The notes under the pieces were generated by a model. That model worked only from the letters and a program-made list of their open reading frames with translations, was not told where the DNA came from and searched no databases. A stretch of DNA of 64,000 nucleotides, taken from UBA1952 sp965200035. GTDB lineage: Bacteria; Bacteroidota; Bacteroidia; Chitinophagales; Chitinophagaceae. Where the stretch lies: positions 2,790,001-2,854,000 of the forward strand of contig OZ241334.1 in NCBI GenBank assembly GCA_965200035.1. The letters are read 5' to 3'. A program made the position numbers and the translations under genes. Below, in pieces: positions 54,186 through 63,700 of the stretch; within the stretch, counting starts at the first letter, position 1, and each line of letters starts with the position of its first letter.

Positions 54186-55475
54186 TTATAGTTTAACCAT
54201 CTTACGGTATTGCATTACGTCATTCACTACAATGTGATAGAAATAGATGCCTTGAGGCAGCGAGGAAAGATCTGTTTGGATTGTTGTAGGACCGGGCTCT
54301 ACGGCCGTCTGAACTACCTGCTGCACTAGCTGACCAAAAGCGTTGTACAAATCTATTCTCAATACGGCTGGCTGAGGGCAATTCACGATAAGCTGCTGGC
54401 TATCCATAGCGGGATTGGGCGTAATCAGTACACCTACCTGCTGCGTAGCCAATATAGCCACCGCAGTAGCCCCGGCGCAGGTAGGGCGGTCCAAATAGCT
54501 CAGGTAGGTAGTGTGGAAGTATTTTATCCTGCTGATCTGGTTGGGCGTAAATAACCGGCGGCATTTCGACGACCAGACATTGCTGCTCATAATATTATAT
54601 GGGTCGGGATGCAGGGTATTGCCATTAGGATCGGTTGTCGTCGTTAATGAGGGAATGAACACACAATTGCTGTCTACGTAGAAATCGGTGTACTCAGCAG
54701 GCGTATCCCTGCAGAAATCGCCGGTGGTATCGCTATTGTTGCCATTTGCCAGTTCATATCCAGTCATATAAGAATAGTTGTTGCAGTGCAACAGTCCGAA
54801 GAAGTGACCGAGTTCATGGGTGAGCACAAATTTTTTGCCATTCAAGTCAGTAGGTAGTACCGATGACTCTATTGCTACTGCCGGACCATTCATTCCATAT
54901 CCAAGTGGTAAGGTGCCAGAGCTGCTGGCAAAACCAAACGAGTAACCAATTGTTAGCCCGCCACCGAAGCCCACGGGTATATAGATGTGAATCACATTCG
55001 TGTCAGGATATATATTCTTATAGTGGTAGTAGATCGTATAGTAATTGGCATTGTAAAACGTATCGTTGATGATATGGTCTATTGACCCGGACTTACAAAA
55101 TTGGATGTCCGCAGCAAGAAACTGCTTATTAATGGTATCAATAGCTTTAGCCACCAGTGTAGTATCTGCTGCGTACAAGTTAAGCTCGGGGCTGCCACCG
55201 GCAGATATTAGGTGGAACTTCAGAGGAATATAGCTAATGCTTCCAGCGCCTCTTTGGGGCGTGCGCGTCCGGGCGGGTAATGCGTGCAGGGCGGCATCAC
55301 TGACAGACTGACTATTTCCGCATTGGATTTGGGCACGTAGTCCAGAGACAGTGAGCAAAGCAGGGCACAAAGCGCCGTAATATTTCGAATGGGCATGTAA
55401 CGTTGTTTGTGAGATATCTCGCGGATATTTCAATGCTAAAGACAGTATGCAGGTAGTTTTAGTTGGTTGCAGCAT
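54186..55475 (-). CDS. Pappalysin-like (M43) zinc protease with T9SS type A domain
   Basis: 429 residues as opened. The catalytic motif FVLTHELGHFFGLLHCNN (HExxHxxGxxH) and a Met-turn YNIMSS place it in the metzincin family M43. The N-terminal prodomain-like part contains IPLKFHLISAGG. The C-terminus is a sorting domain (VLITPNPAMDSQQLIV, LPQGIYFYHIVVND). The start is doubtful: an in-register ATG exists only at 55475, while a better signal (MPIRNITALCALLCSLS) begins in another frame near 55,395, so one base may be wrong. A secreted protease is inferred. Confidence 0.8.
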   Translation of the reverse strand: MLQPTKTTCILSLALKYPRDISQTTLHAHSKYYGALCPALLTVSGLRAQIQCGNSQSVSDAALHALPARTRTPQRGAGSISYIPLKFHLISAGGSPELNLYAADTTLVAKAIDTINKQFLAADIQFCKSGSIDHIINDTFYNANYYTIYYHYKNIYPDTNVIHIYIPVGFGGGLTIGYSFGFASSSGTLPLGYGMNGPAVAIESSVLPTDLNGKKFVLTHELGHFFGLLHCNNYSYMTGYELANGNNSDTTGDFCRDTPAEYTDFYVDSNCVFIPSLTTTTDPNGNTLHPDPYNIMSSNVWSSKCRRLFTPNQISRIKYFHTTYLSYLDRPTCAGATAVAILATQQVGVLITPNPAMDSQQLIVNCPQPAVLRIDLYNAFGQLVQQVVQTAVEPGPTTIQTDLSSLPQGIYFYHIVVNDVMQYRKMVKL

Positions 55476-55906
55476 AAGACCCCCATTTTAAATCCTTAGG
55501 TTCTATACTTCAGGGAATCATCCAGGCGCTCGATTTTGAAAAGCAATTGAGTTCTGTGCTTAGTAGCGATGGAACTGAAATCGCTTTTAATCACCAAAGG
55601 ATTAGAAGGCAAAATCAAAGCAGGTGACCCAGTCAGGTTTGATGTAAACAAACACGGCTTGGAATGATTGCAATCAATATCACGGTAAAATAAGATTGCC
55701 AAAGACGACTTTTGATTGTTAAATAAGTATTTCAAATATTTCCAGTTTTCAATATTTCACAAGGCTTTCTCATTAAAAAATTTTTATTTTAAGAGTTATG
55801 GTTAATAATATTTAGCTAATCAGGATGGCGTTTCATTATTTCATAGAATACATGTTGTAGAGTGAAAGCCCCTGTAAACCGTAGCACATAAAATAGAGAA
55901 GTGCTA
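55476..55906. other. Intergenic, no firm gene
   Basis: 431 bases. A short rightward frame near 55,568 (MELKSLLITKGLEGKIKAGD) might be the end of a lost gene; nothing else is recognised. Confidence 0.4.
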
Positions 55907-56161
55907 AAAATCATTCAGGTCAAAATAGACCAGTTTGTTATTTGCTTTGTAGCTGCCAAAGTTCTCCAGATGCAGATCACCGCAAATCCAGGTATTGGGC
56001 GATTGAGGCAACGGCACGTCCTGTAAATCTTCGTAGAAAGGTGACAGGTGCCTAGGTAAAACGGAAAGAATTTTCCAGCATCGCCTCATATTTCAGTTAC
56101 GTCATTTCCAGAATTCTGTTTTTATTAAACGCAATCAACCGGTCAAATAAATCTCCTCTCA
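55907..56161 (-). pseudogene. DUF2252 protein relic
   Basis: WICGDLHLENFGSYKANNKL followed by VYFDLNDF is the DUF2252 hallmark. Upstream, in shifted frames, MRGDLFDRLIAFNKNRILEM and KYEAMLENSFRF continue toward a start at 56161. The frame is interrupted at least twice, and the protein stops after NDF where about 300 residues should follow. Non-functional. Confidence 0.72.
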
Positions 56162-56190
56162 TGGATAATAGCTATCGATTTCTATAGGGT

Positions 56191-56736
56191 TTATATTTTG
56201 CCGCTGTCTTCTGATAGCTGATTATCTAGCTGCTCGGCAATGTCCTCTGCAGTATCCTTAAGCTTATCCTCATCTACTGAATGCTGCACAAAATTGTCTT
56301 TGTCTTTGTCCTTGTTATCAGAAAGATTAATAAAGAAGTTCTTCAGATTGCCTAATTCATCTTCTGATAGGTCTTCAATATTTATCAGTCGGTTGCTGGC
56401 CATTTTATTGGCTGCGATTAATTCGTTTAGCTTTAGGTGCAGGGCTACTGTGTCTTTATTCTGGGCCTGCTGGATGAGAAATACCATCAGAAAGGTAATG
56501 ATTGTAGTACTGGTGTTAATAACTAATTGCCAGTTTTCCGAATATTTAAATACTGGTCCACAAGCCGCCCATATAACCACCATAGTCATGGCTATGATAA
56601 AGGCGATAGGCTTACCTGTAATATGTGTTACGCTTGAGGAAAATTTTTCGAACAAAGCCTTAAATCCGTTTTGTATTGCATGTTCTTCGACTTTATTCGC
56701 TGGATTGTTAACGTCTGTCTTGATCTGCACCTTCAT
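56191..56736 (-). CDS. Low-affinity iron permease-family protein
   Basis: 181 residues. ITGKPIAFIIAMTMVVIWAA then WQLVINTSTTIITFLMVFLI are two TM helices with the conserved pattern of this family, followed by QQAQNKDTVALHLKLNELIA. The C-terminal about 60 residues are acidic (SDNKDKDKDNFVQHSVDEDK). Despite the family name, bacterial members have no proven iron transport. Inner membrane. Confidence 0.82.
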   Translation of the reverse strand: MKVQIKTDVNNPANKVEEHAIQNGFKALFEKFSSSVTHITGKPIAFIIAMTMVVIWAACGPVFKYSENWQLVINTSTTIITFLMVFLIQQAQNKDTVALHLKLNELIAANKMASNRLINIEDLSEDELGNLKNFFINLSDNKDKDKDNFVQHSVDEDKLKDTAEDIAEQLDNQLSEDSGKI

Positions 56737-57221
56737 GAGTGAATATGTTTAAAATGGATGTAAGATAGAATCAGTTTTCAGGAAAATTATTGGCCTGTAT
56801 TAACAGACAGGATTAGTTTGCCCACATATGGTATAGTCAACACCTCATACCTTTTTGATGACCTTAAATAGTGCAGGTTGCAGCAGTGGATAACAATCTT
56901 TACCAAATTGATAATTTAGTAAAATGAATAAAGAAATACTATTTAAATTTTGGTAGCATATGTAACTGCCAAAAGAAGCTGCGGAAGTATTTCTTTCACT
57001 TTACAATCTAAAAAATTAAAACGCAGAGAATTTACTCCATCAATAAGATATTTGCCACATGGATCTTTATTATAAAGACTGGTTAAAAAACTTATTAACG
57101 AGGCAAAGTTTTTCGGAAAGAGATTCAATGCAATAGGGCGGCAAGATAGTCCTGCCACCCTATTATAAATGGTATTCATAAAATAAAATCTTAGTAAACG
57201 ACGAGTTTCTGAGTAGTAGCG
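56737..57221. other. Intergenic, nothing recognised
   Basis: 485 bases between the permease-like gene and the TonB-receptor relic. No gene supported. Confidence 0.45.
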
Positions 57222-57239
57222 TTGCAGCTTCAATTGCTG

Positions 57240-57647
57240 CGGCACTTTACGCTCTATTCAAAGACTTCCATTGTGCGTGGCTGGAACAAGACCGCAAGCG
57301 ATTGGCTCATCTTCATGCCCAGCGACCGTTTTCAAAATGGTGTCAGCTACTCTGTGGATAGCATAGGCCACCACATTCGCTCAGCCTATATCAGCCTGGA
57401 AAATGTTTCAGTGGCGAAACAGACCCGCGTGCCACCCAACTGCGACTATGTTGCCCCGCCATCCGGATATAGCTTTTTTAATGCCAACCTTGGCTGTACA
57501 ATTCCTCTTGGAACCCATTTGCTTAATGCGGACTTCGGCGTGCAAAACCTGACGAATATTTCTTACCGTGATTACCTGAACCGTTTCCGCTACTATGCCG
57601 ATGATCTGGGTATCAGCTTTATTTTAAGACTTAAAATTTCTTTCTGA
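57240..57647 (+). pseudogene. TonB-dependent receptor, C-terminal barrel fragment
   Basis: About 135 codons beginning abruptly at LYSKTSIVRGWNKTASDWLI. The later parts YSFFNANLGCTIPLGTHLLN, ADFGVQNLTNISYRDYLNRF and the terminal ISFILRLKISF are classic last strands of a TonB receptor. At least 500 residues, including the plug, are missing. It stands immediately before the lipoprotein usually found with this receptor type. Confidence 0.8.
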
Positions 57648-57683
57648 AACCAGCACCAACAATCACTTCAAAACAAACAAACC

Positions 57684-58324
57684 ATGAAAAAGCAAGTCCT
57701 GGCCCTTAGCGCCATTGCAGTTGCAGTAAGCCTAACCTGGTCTTCCTGCAAAAAAACAGAAACGGTGGTATCACCACCTTCACCAGAAAATGAGTTTCTG
57801 ACAACGGTAAGGCTTGTGGCTACCAACGAAGCCAACCCGGCTGATGTGGTTACTGCAAGCTGGGTAGATCTAAACCCAGATGATAATAATCCGCCTGATA
57901 CCTCAAACGCAGTCATGAATCTCAAAGCTAATTCCGTGTATGATGTGCGGGTGCTTTTCCTGGATGAGACCCAACACCCGGCAGGAGATATTACCGGGGA
58001 GATCAGTGATCGTCAGAACTATCACCTGCTCTTCTTCCAGCCTACTCCGGTAGCAGCAGCAGATACCGTCACGGGTGTAAACTACGCCGGCATTCCCGGC
58101 ACAGAGCCGGCAGCTTCAGGTACCTATCTGAATTTGCGTGTAACACGCACTGATATGGATGGAAATAATCCTGCGCTTCCCTTGGGCCTGAGTGATAAGT
58201 TTACTACTGGTGTAGCAGTAATGGCAATCTTGAAGTGGTGCTCCGTCATCAGCCAAATGCAAAGAATGGCACTTATGCGCCCGGCTCTACAGATGCTGAT
58301 GTCAACTTCCGTATAAACGTTAAT
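57684..58324 (+). pseudogene. TonB-receptor-associated lipoprotein, one-base frameshift near the 3' end
   Basis: A lipoprotein signal (MKKQVLALSAIAVAVSLTWS, lipobox SSC) is followed by TTVRLVATNEANPADVVTAS and LNLKANSVYDVRVLFLDETQ, typical of the lipoprotein encoded beside TonB receptors and often named type 1 periplasmic binding fold protein. At about 58,220 one base is missing: in the other frame it continues NGNLEVVLRHQPNAKNGTYA and TDADVNFRINV before TAA 58322. As written the last about 30 residues are wrong. Probably metal- or siderophore-related; inference. Confidence 0.7.
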
Positions 58325-59003
58325 TAATCAATGCTCATTCCGATCAGAATTATGAAACAACTGACTTTTTCTACGGCACTTTTGATAGCCGCTTCGTTTA
58401 GCTCTTTGACCACTAAAGCACAGAGCATGAATACCGATGATGTAAAACCTTCGGGAAGTTCCCGCTCATTTATTGGTATTACCGGCGGTTTATCGACACT
58501 GGGAGGGGCGTTTGCTAAGGGTGACTATGCTGACAATAGCTCAGGCTTTGGCGGCAATGGTGGCAATGCAGGCATTGCCGGTGTTTATTTTCTGCCTCAT
58601 TCGCACTTTGGCATTACGGCTCTGGCATCATTTCACGGCTATAACTTCAAAGGCGCACAAAGCCTCGCTGACGGATATAAGGAAGGCTATGATTTGGATA
58701 GTACCACTCTTACAACCAGTGGGAGTAACCATGCCATCAATATTTTCATAGGGCCGTATTATTCTATTCCGGTAGCTAAGCGTTTTTATATAGATGTGCG
58801 TGCGCTGGGAGGGCTCACGAGTGCCCATCGTGCAGGCTATCATGTGGCTTTCGAGGATGCTGATTATGATATAACTCAGCTAGAATCCAATGGTTCGGCC
58901 TTTGGCTGGCAATTCGGCGTTGCGCCACTGTCGGTACCCCTATAATCAGGACGGTTTAAAAGTGGAGTATCATCTCTAATTTTAAAACCAACCAACAGTG
59001 GAA

Positions 59004-59297
59004 ATGAAGAAATCAAGATTCAGTGAGAGCCAGATAGTGAAGGCTCTCAAGGACCAGGAAGGCGGTCTGAAGGTCTCAGAGATCTGTCGCAGCTTAGGCA
59101 TCAGCGACGCCACCTTCTACCAGTGGAAGAGCAAGTATGGGGGCATGGAAGCATCCGACGTCAAGCGGCTTAAAGAGCTGGAAGAAGAGAACAGTAAGCT
59201 GAAGCGTATGTATGCTGACAGTGCGCTGGAAGTGCAGGCGATGAAAGATCTGTTCGCAAAAAAAGGCTGGGCCCTGCCACACGGGATGAAGCCGTGA
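59004..59297 (+). CDS. IS3-family transposase OrfA
   Basis: 97 residues from MKKSRFSESQIVKALKDQEG (a GTG two codons upstream is possible). HTH (SEICRSLGISDATFYQWKSK) and coiled coil (VKRLKELEEENSKLKRMYAD) match IS407-group OrfA. A7G at 59258-59265 (GCA AAA AAA GGC) is a strong -1 frameshift signal into orfB. Confidence 0.93.
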   Translation: MKKSRFSESQIVKALKDQEGGLKVSEICRSLGISDATFYQWKSKYGGMEASDVKRLKELEEENSKLKRMYADSALEVQAMKDLFAKKGWALPHGMKP

Positions 59298-60163
59298 ACC
59301 AGTTAAAGGAACACGGCATCAGTGTGGACAGGGCCTGCAAGCTATCAGGGGTGTCGAAGAGCGGCTATTATTATAAGAGCCGAAGAGACGATACGGGGCT
59401 CATTACCGAGCTGCAGGCGTTGGCCGAGGCGCATCCGTCCTATGGGTTCAGGAAGTGCCTGGCGATGCTCAGGCGTAAGGGCAGCACGGATAATCACAAG
59501 AAGGTTTACAGAGTTTACAGGCTCTTGCAACTGAACCTGCGCAGGCGCAAAGGCAAGCGCAGACTGCCGGAAAGAATCAGGCAGCCTTTGGAACAGCAGC
59601 CATCGGTCAATCAGGTGTGGGCGCTGGACTTCATGAGCGATAGCCTGGCCTGCGGCGGTAAGGTGCGCACGCTGAATGTGATGGACGAGGGCAGCCGGGA
59701 AGGGCTGGCCATAGAGGCGGCATCTTCGATTGGCTCGCAGCGCTGCATCCGGGTGCTGGAACGGGTCATTGAGGCAAGGGGTGCGAAGCCGGTGATGCTG
59801 CGCTCAGACAACGGGCCGGAGTTTACATCAGTTGCTTTCACTGAGTGGTGCAAAGAGTGGGGCATCAGTCAGATGTTCATCCAGAAGGGCAAGCCGATGC
59901 AGAACGGGTATATGGAGCGCTTCAACGGCTCGTTCCGTCGTGAGATACTGGACATGTACTTGTTCATGGAACGCTGGCAGGTGCAGGATATGGCCGATGG
60001 GTGGCTGAGGCATTACAACACCGAAAGACCACATGAAGGGTTGAACAATAAAACGCCCGGCGAGTGGGCCGCAGAAAACGCTCAGCCCGTGAGCGGGGGT
60101 ACCCCCGCTCACGGGCTGATAAGCCAAAAACAAATCAAAACCTCTACTTTAGAACCGTCCTAA
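59294..60163 (+). CDS. IS3-family transposase OrfB (DDE integrase core)
   Basis: 289 residues, overlapping orfA by 4 bases in the -1 frame. DDE residues: Asp in WALDFMSDSL, Asp in MLRSDNGPEFTS, Glu in GYMERFNGSFRRE. The end of the gene includes a 36-bp perfect palindrome (60083-60118) coding AQPVSGGTPAHGL. All catalytic residues are present; probably active. Confidence 0.92.
   Translation: MNQLKEHGISVDRACKLSGVSKSGYYYKSRRDDTGLITELQALAEAHPSYGFRKCLAMLRRKGSTDNHKKVYRVYRLLQLNLRRRKGKRRLPERIRQPLEQQPSVNQVWALDFMSDSLACGGKVRTLNVMDEGSREGLAIEAASSIGSQRCIRVLERVIEARGAKPVMLRSDNGPEFTSVAFTEWCKEWGISQMFIQKGKPMQNGYMERFNGSFRREILDMYLFMERWQVQDMADGWLRHYNTERPHEGLNNKTPGEWAAENAQPVSGGTPAHGLISQKQIKTSTLEPS
60083..60118 (+). 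repeat. 36-bp perfect palindrome inside orfB 3' end
   Basis: The arm CAGCCCGTGAGCGGGGGT meets its exact complement with no spacer (centre GGTACC, 60100/60101). As RNA it would form a very stable hairpin. No T-run follows, so simple termination is unlikely. Confidence 0.85.
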
Positions 60164-60398
60164 AACAGGGGTACCGACACCACGCTATAACATTGGCCAC
60201 AACTTAAGTGTGATGCTTAATGTAGACTACTTTTCAGCTAAGCCAAGGTTTAATGTCGAGTATACATCCTTTCGTCCGGCAAGTGGTATGGAAGAGGCAG
60301 GCCTGAGCAATTCGCCAGTAAACAAAACGCTGCCCTTGACTTACCACGAACGCATTTATGGTATCAACACCAATCTGACGCTTTGTTGGCGGTTCTAA

Positions 60399-60952
60399 GG
60401 AAACTGTTTAATTCTTTTATGTCCGTTTTAAAGAAGATTTTCAGTGACAAGTATCTCACAATGAATTAGGCATTATTACAAGCGCTTGGCAATACTTGCC
60501 AGGCGCTTTATTATAAATCGTGTACCGGAAGAAAAAAAATATCAGCCAAATGAGAGGCTCTCTGTCAAAAAAATACCGAGGGGTGTTTTTGCAACTAATT
60601 ATTTTCTTTTTGCTCATTCATCTGGCCGTACTATTTATTTTTTTCTTGGTGTCTGTGTGGGTAGACTATTAAACGGATGAGTTCAATAAGTATTTACCCA
60701 TCATTGACATTAATCTTAGTCGCAAGCCTGACTATATGAGGTAAGGAATCCAACTGCTATGACCCTTAGGTATTCATTTATGCAATGACTATACTTTCGT
60801 CTGCGCCGATCGTCTAAAAAATGTTTGATAACTTTCCACTGGGAGTTGGTAAGATCTGTGGGAAACATCTCGAAAAGGTATTGTTGCACCCATAAGATAA
60901 GCCAACTCCTCTTTCATAGATCCTAATTTTAGACAGCCTCTAAGAGAATCTT
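60399..60952. other. Intergenic with one terminator
   Basis: 554 bases. A terminator lies at 60480-60512; the rest shows no supported gene (a 64-codon frame at 60486 overlaps the hairpin and is not convincing). Confidence 0.5.
60480..60512 (+). terminator. Intrinsic terminator after the porin-like gene
   Basis: AAGCGCTTGGCAA TAC TTGCCAGGCGCTT forms a stem with one mismatch, followed by TATTATAAA. It ends the receptor/lipoprotein/porin group. Confidence 0.75.
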
Positions 60953-61666
60953 TTAGTGTAACTTCAGTTTTTCAATCATCTTATAGATTTCAGGCCTATA
61001 AGTAGTACCTATCGTAACAGAGGTATTTTTCATGCGAATCGTATTTCCATCAATTTCTCGCACGTAGTTGATGTTGACTATGCAAGACCTGCTAATTCTT
61101 ATAAACTCGGTATGTTGGGACAACTGTTCTTCGATTAGTTGCATGGTATATAAAACCATCAATTTTTCCCCTTCTGTATGCAGGCGCACATAATCTTTTA
61201 AACTTTCTAATAGCCACAGTTTCTTCAAATCTATTCGTACCAGCTTTCCCTCACTCTTGACAAACATCATCCGCTCCTGCGGCTCTCGATCTCCATCTAC
61301 TGTCGTAGACGCTAAGCATACTGACGACCGCGCCTTGTCCATTGCTTTCAAGAACCGTTCAAATGGAATTGGCTTGAGTAGATAGTCAATCGCATTCAGG
61401 TTGTAGCTTTCAACAGCATATTCTGAGTACGCTGTTGTGAAAATAATCATTGGCGGAGCCTTTAGTGCTTTGACGAAATCAAGGCCACTGATTTCTGGCA
61501 TATTGATATCGAGGAGCATAAGGTCAACATTACCGGTATTTAGCACGGTGAAAGCCTCGATTGCATTCTTACATACACCGGCTAGACTTAGACTAGGTAT
61601 GCGCTCCAAGTAAGACTGCAATATCCGTTGTGCTACTGGTTCATCATCGATAATCAATACGCGCAT
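60953..61666 (-). CDS. LytTR-type response regulator
   Basis: 237 residues: receiver domain with D7/D8 and phospho-acceptor D53 (LMLLDINMPEISGLDFVK), then a LytTR DNA-binding domain (MMFVKSEGKLVRIDLKKLWL, FIRISRSCIVNINYVREIDG). It overlaps the kinase gene by 23 bases, so the two are translationally coupled. LytTR regulators bind paired direct repeats; targets unknown. Confidence 0.93.
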   Translation of the reverse strand: MRVLIIDDEPVAQRILQSYLERIPSLSLAGVCKNAIEAFTVLNTGNVDLMLLDINMPEISGLDFVKALKAPPMIIFTTAYSEYAVESYNLNAIDYLLKPIPFERFLKAMDKARSSVCLASTTVDGDREPQERMMFVKSEGKLVRIDLKKLWLLESLKDYVRLHTEGEKLMVLYTMQLIEEQLSQHTEFIRISRSCIVNINYVREIDGNTIRMKNTSVTIGTTYRPEIYKMIEKLKLH

Positions 61667-62753
61667 ACTTACTTGTTTTTAAGTCTATTTCCAATTCGAA
61701 ACTATAAATGGCATTCTCAATTACGTTGCTAATCGAATAAGCACTAGGGTAAAGAATTTCAAGTCTCTGTTTCAAGTTCCTTAGTCCAATACCTGATCTA
61801 TCATCTGCTTTTTGCAGGAGGGCACTATCAGTAACATTTTGAGAAGAAATGCGAAGTGTCTCCCCTCCTATTTTAAAACTGAACCTTATTTGTTGATTTG
61901 TTCCCTGTGACCTCGTACCGTATTTAAATGCATTCTCCAGAACGGGTAACCAAAGTAAAGGCGGGATTGTAATGTTGGGATTGTCTGAGGTAATATCAAA
62001 TTTAATGTCATACTGTTCATGAAGACGTAGCCGCTCAAGCGCTATGTAAGCTAACATAACTTCATGCTCACGACTGAAGGGAATTCCGGGTTTGTCTGAC
62101 TCGTACAGCAAATATCGCAGTATTTCAGAAAGTTTAAGAATTGCGTCTGGCGTCTGAATATTATTCTCCAAGGAAAGGCCGTAGAGATTGTTAAGCGTGT
62201 TAAACAGAAAATGTGGATTAAGCTGTCCCTTTAAAAAAAGTAGCTCCGTTTCCAATTGTTTACGGTGTATGGCCTCATACCTACGCTGTTGCGTAAAATA
62301 ATAGCGCGTGTACCATGCAAGGGTAAATATAAATACTAGGATCGCGAGGAAGCAAAAATAATTGACCAATTGATTGAGCCAGAAGAGTTGTTGGTAGGCT
62401 GGTGGTACACCACCACTCGTCGCAATGCTATATGACGCGATACGCGTTTGTGGATGACTGTCCATTGCAGACTTAACGATGAGGACATATGAGACTGCGG
62501 TAACCAATACGTTGAAAAAGACAACTGCACAGTAGGCAAGACGCCTTCGACTGACAAGCAGTCGCGGTACCAACAGCAAGTTATTGGTGTACACTAGAGC
62601 AATGACGAGTAGATAAAGAATGCCCGAATACAGCTGGACCCAAGTAGGTGCGTGGGTATCAATTCTCGGTATGATCAGCAATGCCCAGAACCAAACATTC
62701 ATGGCGCCCCGGCCGACAACCGCTAACATTATTCTTTTAGGAAGGCTAGACAT
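61644..62753 (-). CDS. LytS-type sensor histidine kinase
   Basis: 369 residues: four TM helices (VQLYSGILYLLVIALVYTNN, YFCFLAILVFIFTLAWYTRY among them), then the His_kinase domain with phospho-acceptor in LKGQLNPHFLFNTLNNLYGL and ATP-binding motifs (WLPVLENAFKYGTR, SGIGLRNLKQRLEILYP). The known pairing is with LytTR regulators, as encoded next. Signal unknown. Confidence 0.92.
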   Translation of the reverse strand: MSSLPKRIMLAVVGRGAMNVWFWALLIIPRIDTHAPTWVQLYSGILYLLVIALVYTNNLLLVPRLLVSRRRLAYCAVVFFNVLVTAVSYVLIVKSAMDSHPQTRIASYSIATSGGVPPAYQQLFWLNQLVNYFCFLAILVFIFTLAWYTRYYFTQQRRYEAIHRKQLETELLFLKGQLNPHFLFNTLNNLYGLSLENNIQTPDAILKLSEILRYLLYESDKPGIPFSREHEVMLAYIALERLRLHEQYDIKFDITSDNPNITIPPLLWLPVLENAFKYGTRSQGTNQQIRFSFKIGGETLRISSQNVTDSALLQKADDRSGIGLRNLKQRLEILYPSAYSISNVIENAIYSFELEIDLKTSKYARIDYR

Positions 62754-62926
62754 TTACTAAAGATCATTATGTGGCCTAAATAACGCAAATAAGATCGACG
62801 GAGTTGCGAAAAAAACCGATGAACTAAAAGAAGATTATTTTATCCGAAAGATGAGTCATTCTGTCGACTTTAATTGATGAATCTATAGGCTGGTCATTCC
62901 TTTGCACTATCTAAAATCAAAATACA

Positions 62927-63571
62927 ATGAAAAAGCAAATTTCAACAAACAAAAAAATTGTAATCTTCATTACAGTACTGATCTTTTGCTATGTGGCCTA
63001 CAGCTCAGCCTTACCATTGCTGAAATGGGCCTATGGTATTCGTGAGCCCCGTATAGAGCAGGCAGCGTCACTGCTGGTAACGGCAAAGAAATATGGACTT
63101 ACATCTAAGTGTCTTGTAACAGTAACGCCATGCGCATACCGAGGATTGTTTGATAAGTTTTACCATAGCATACCGGAGGCTTTGATCTTTGATCGAAACG
63201 GCAGGCGTATTGAATACAAAAAACCAGGCAGTGATTGCAATGCTGGGCTATTTGGATTTATTCCCAAGCTCAATAGAGCGCATAAATCTAATGCGGCTGG
63301 ACCAGCGGTCTTAGCAAGTACTTTATGTCAGCTTCGGGACGTACAAGGACATTTGCTGCCTGCAACTTATCTTGACTCAACCGCCGACTTTTACCTGATG
63401 ATATCGTGGACCGCATTTACAGGCAAGTTGAATGATAATCATGTCAGGGCTTGGCAAAATCTTGCCATGCAAAATAGGCAGGCACGCATCCAGGTAATTG
63501 AGGTCAACTTCGACATACAACAGTGGTGGCCGAAAGTAGCAAGGGATACACTCATGCACAAATGGCTGTGA
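62927..63571 (+). CDS. Membrane-anchored hypothetical protein
   Basis: 214 residues: an N-terminal TM anchor (IVIFITVLIFCYVAYSSALP), then a soluble domain with four Cys (KCLVTVTPC, SDCNAGLFG, LASTLCQL) and Trp-rich end (NFDIQQWWPKVARDTLMHKW). It could be a thioredoxin-like or redox domain facing the periplasm, but the active-site pattern is not clear. Divergent from the kinase gene with 173 bases between. Confidence 0.5.
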   Translation: MKKQISTNKKIVIFITVLIFCYVAYSSALPLLKWAYGIREPRIEQAASLLVTAKKYGLTSKCLVTVTPCAYRGLFDKFYHSIPEALIFDRNGRRIEYKKPGSDCNAGLFGFIPKLNRAHKSNAAGPAVLASTLCQLRDVQGHLLPATYLDSTADFYLMISWTAFTGKLNDNHVRAWQNLAMQNRQARIQVIEVNFDIQQWWPKVARDTLMHKWL

Positions 63572-63700
63572 TACTTACAACGCAATTTTCCCAATAGAGC
63601 CACAACGCCGTTTTTAAGCTACGTTTAAACCTTAATTCAACCATGTACACCATGACACAGGTCAGATCGCTTAAATAAATTTAAAAATACAATATACCCC

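Larger units (their letters stand above)
58929..60179 (+). mobile_element. IS3-family (IS407-group) insertion sequence, TSD CCAC
   Basis: 1,251 bp, ends TGTCGGTACCCC and GGGGTACCGACA. Flanked by CCAC (58925-58928) and CCAC (60180-60183). Distinct from the element at 13,659: different repeats and clearly diverged transposase. Confidence 0.93.
58352..60398 (+). pseudogene. Porin-like outer-membrane protein gene split by IS407-group element
   Basis: Starts MKQLTFSTALLIAASFSSLT (signal, ends KAQ). Barrel-like strands follow (FIGITGGLSTLGGAFAKG, FYIDVRALGGLTSAHRAGYH) up to GWQFGVAP at 58928. Removing the IS and one CCAC copy continues RYNIGHNLSVMLNVDYFSAK, NVEYTSFRPASG and GINTNLTLCWRF to TAA at 60396. 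The intact product would be about 265 residues. It is the third member of the receptor/lipoprotein/porin group here. Confidence 0.82.

Noticed and set aside
56240..56752. 170-codon rightward frame
   Set aside because: Antisense of the iron-permease-like gene; its Ser/Leu-rich content mirrors the acidic tail of the real protein.
60486..60680. 64-codon rightward frame
   Set aside because: Begins inside the terminator hairpin and ends in low-complexity Phe-rich sequence.
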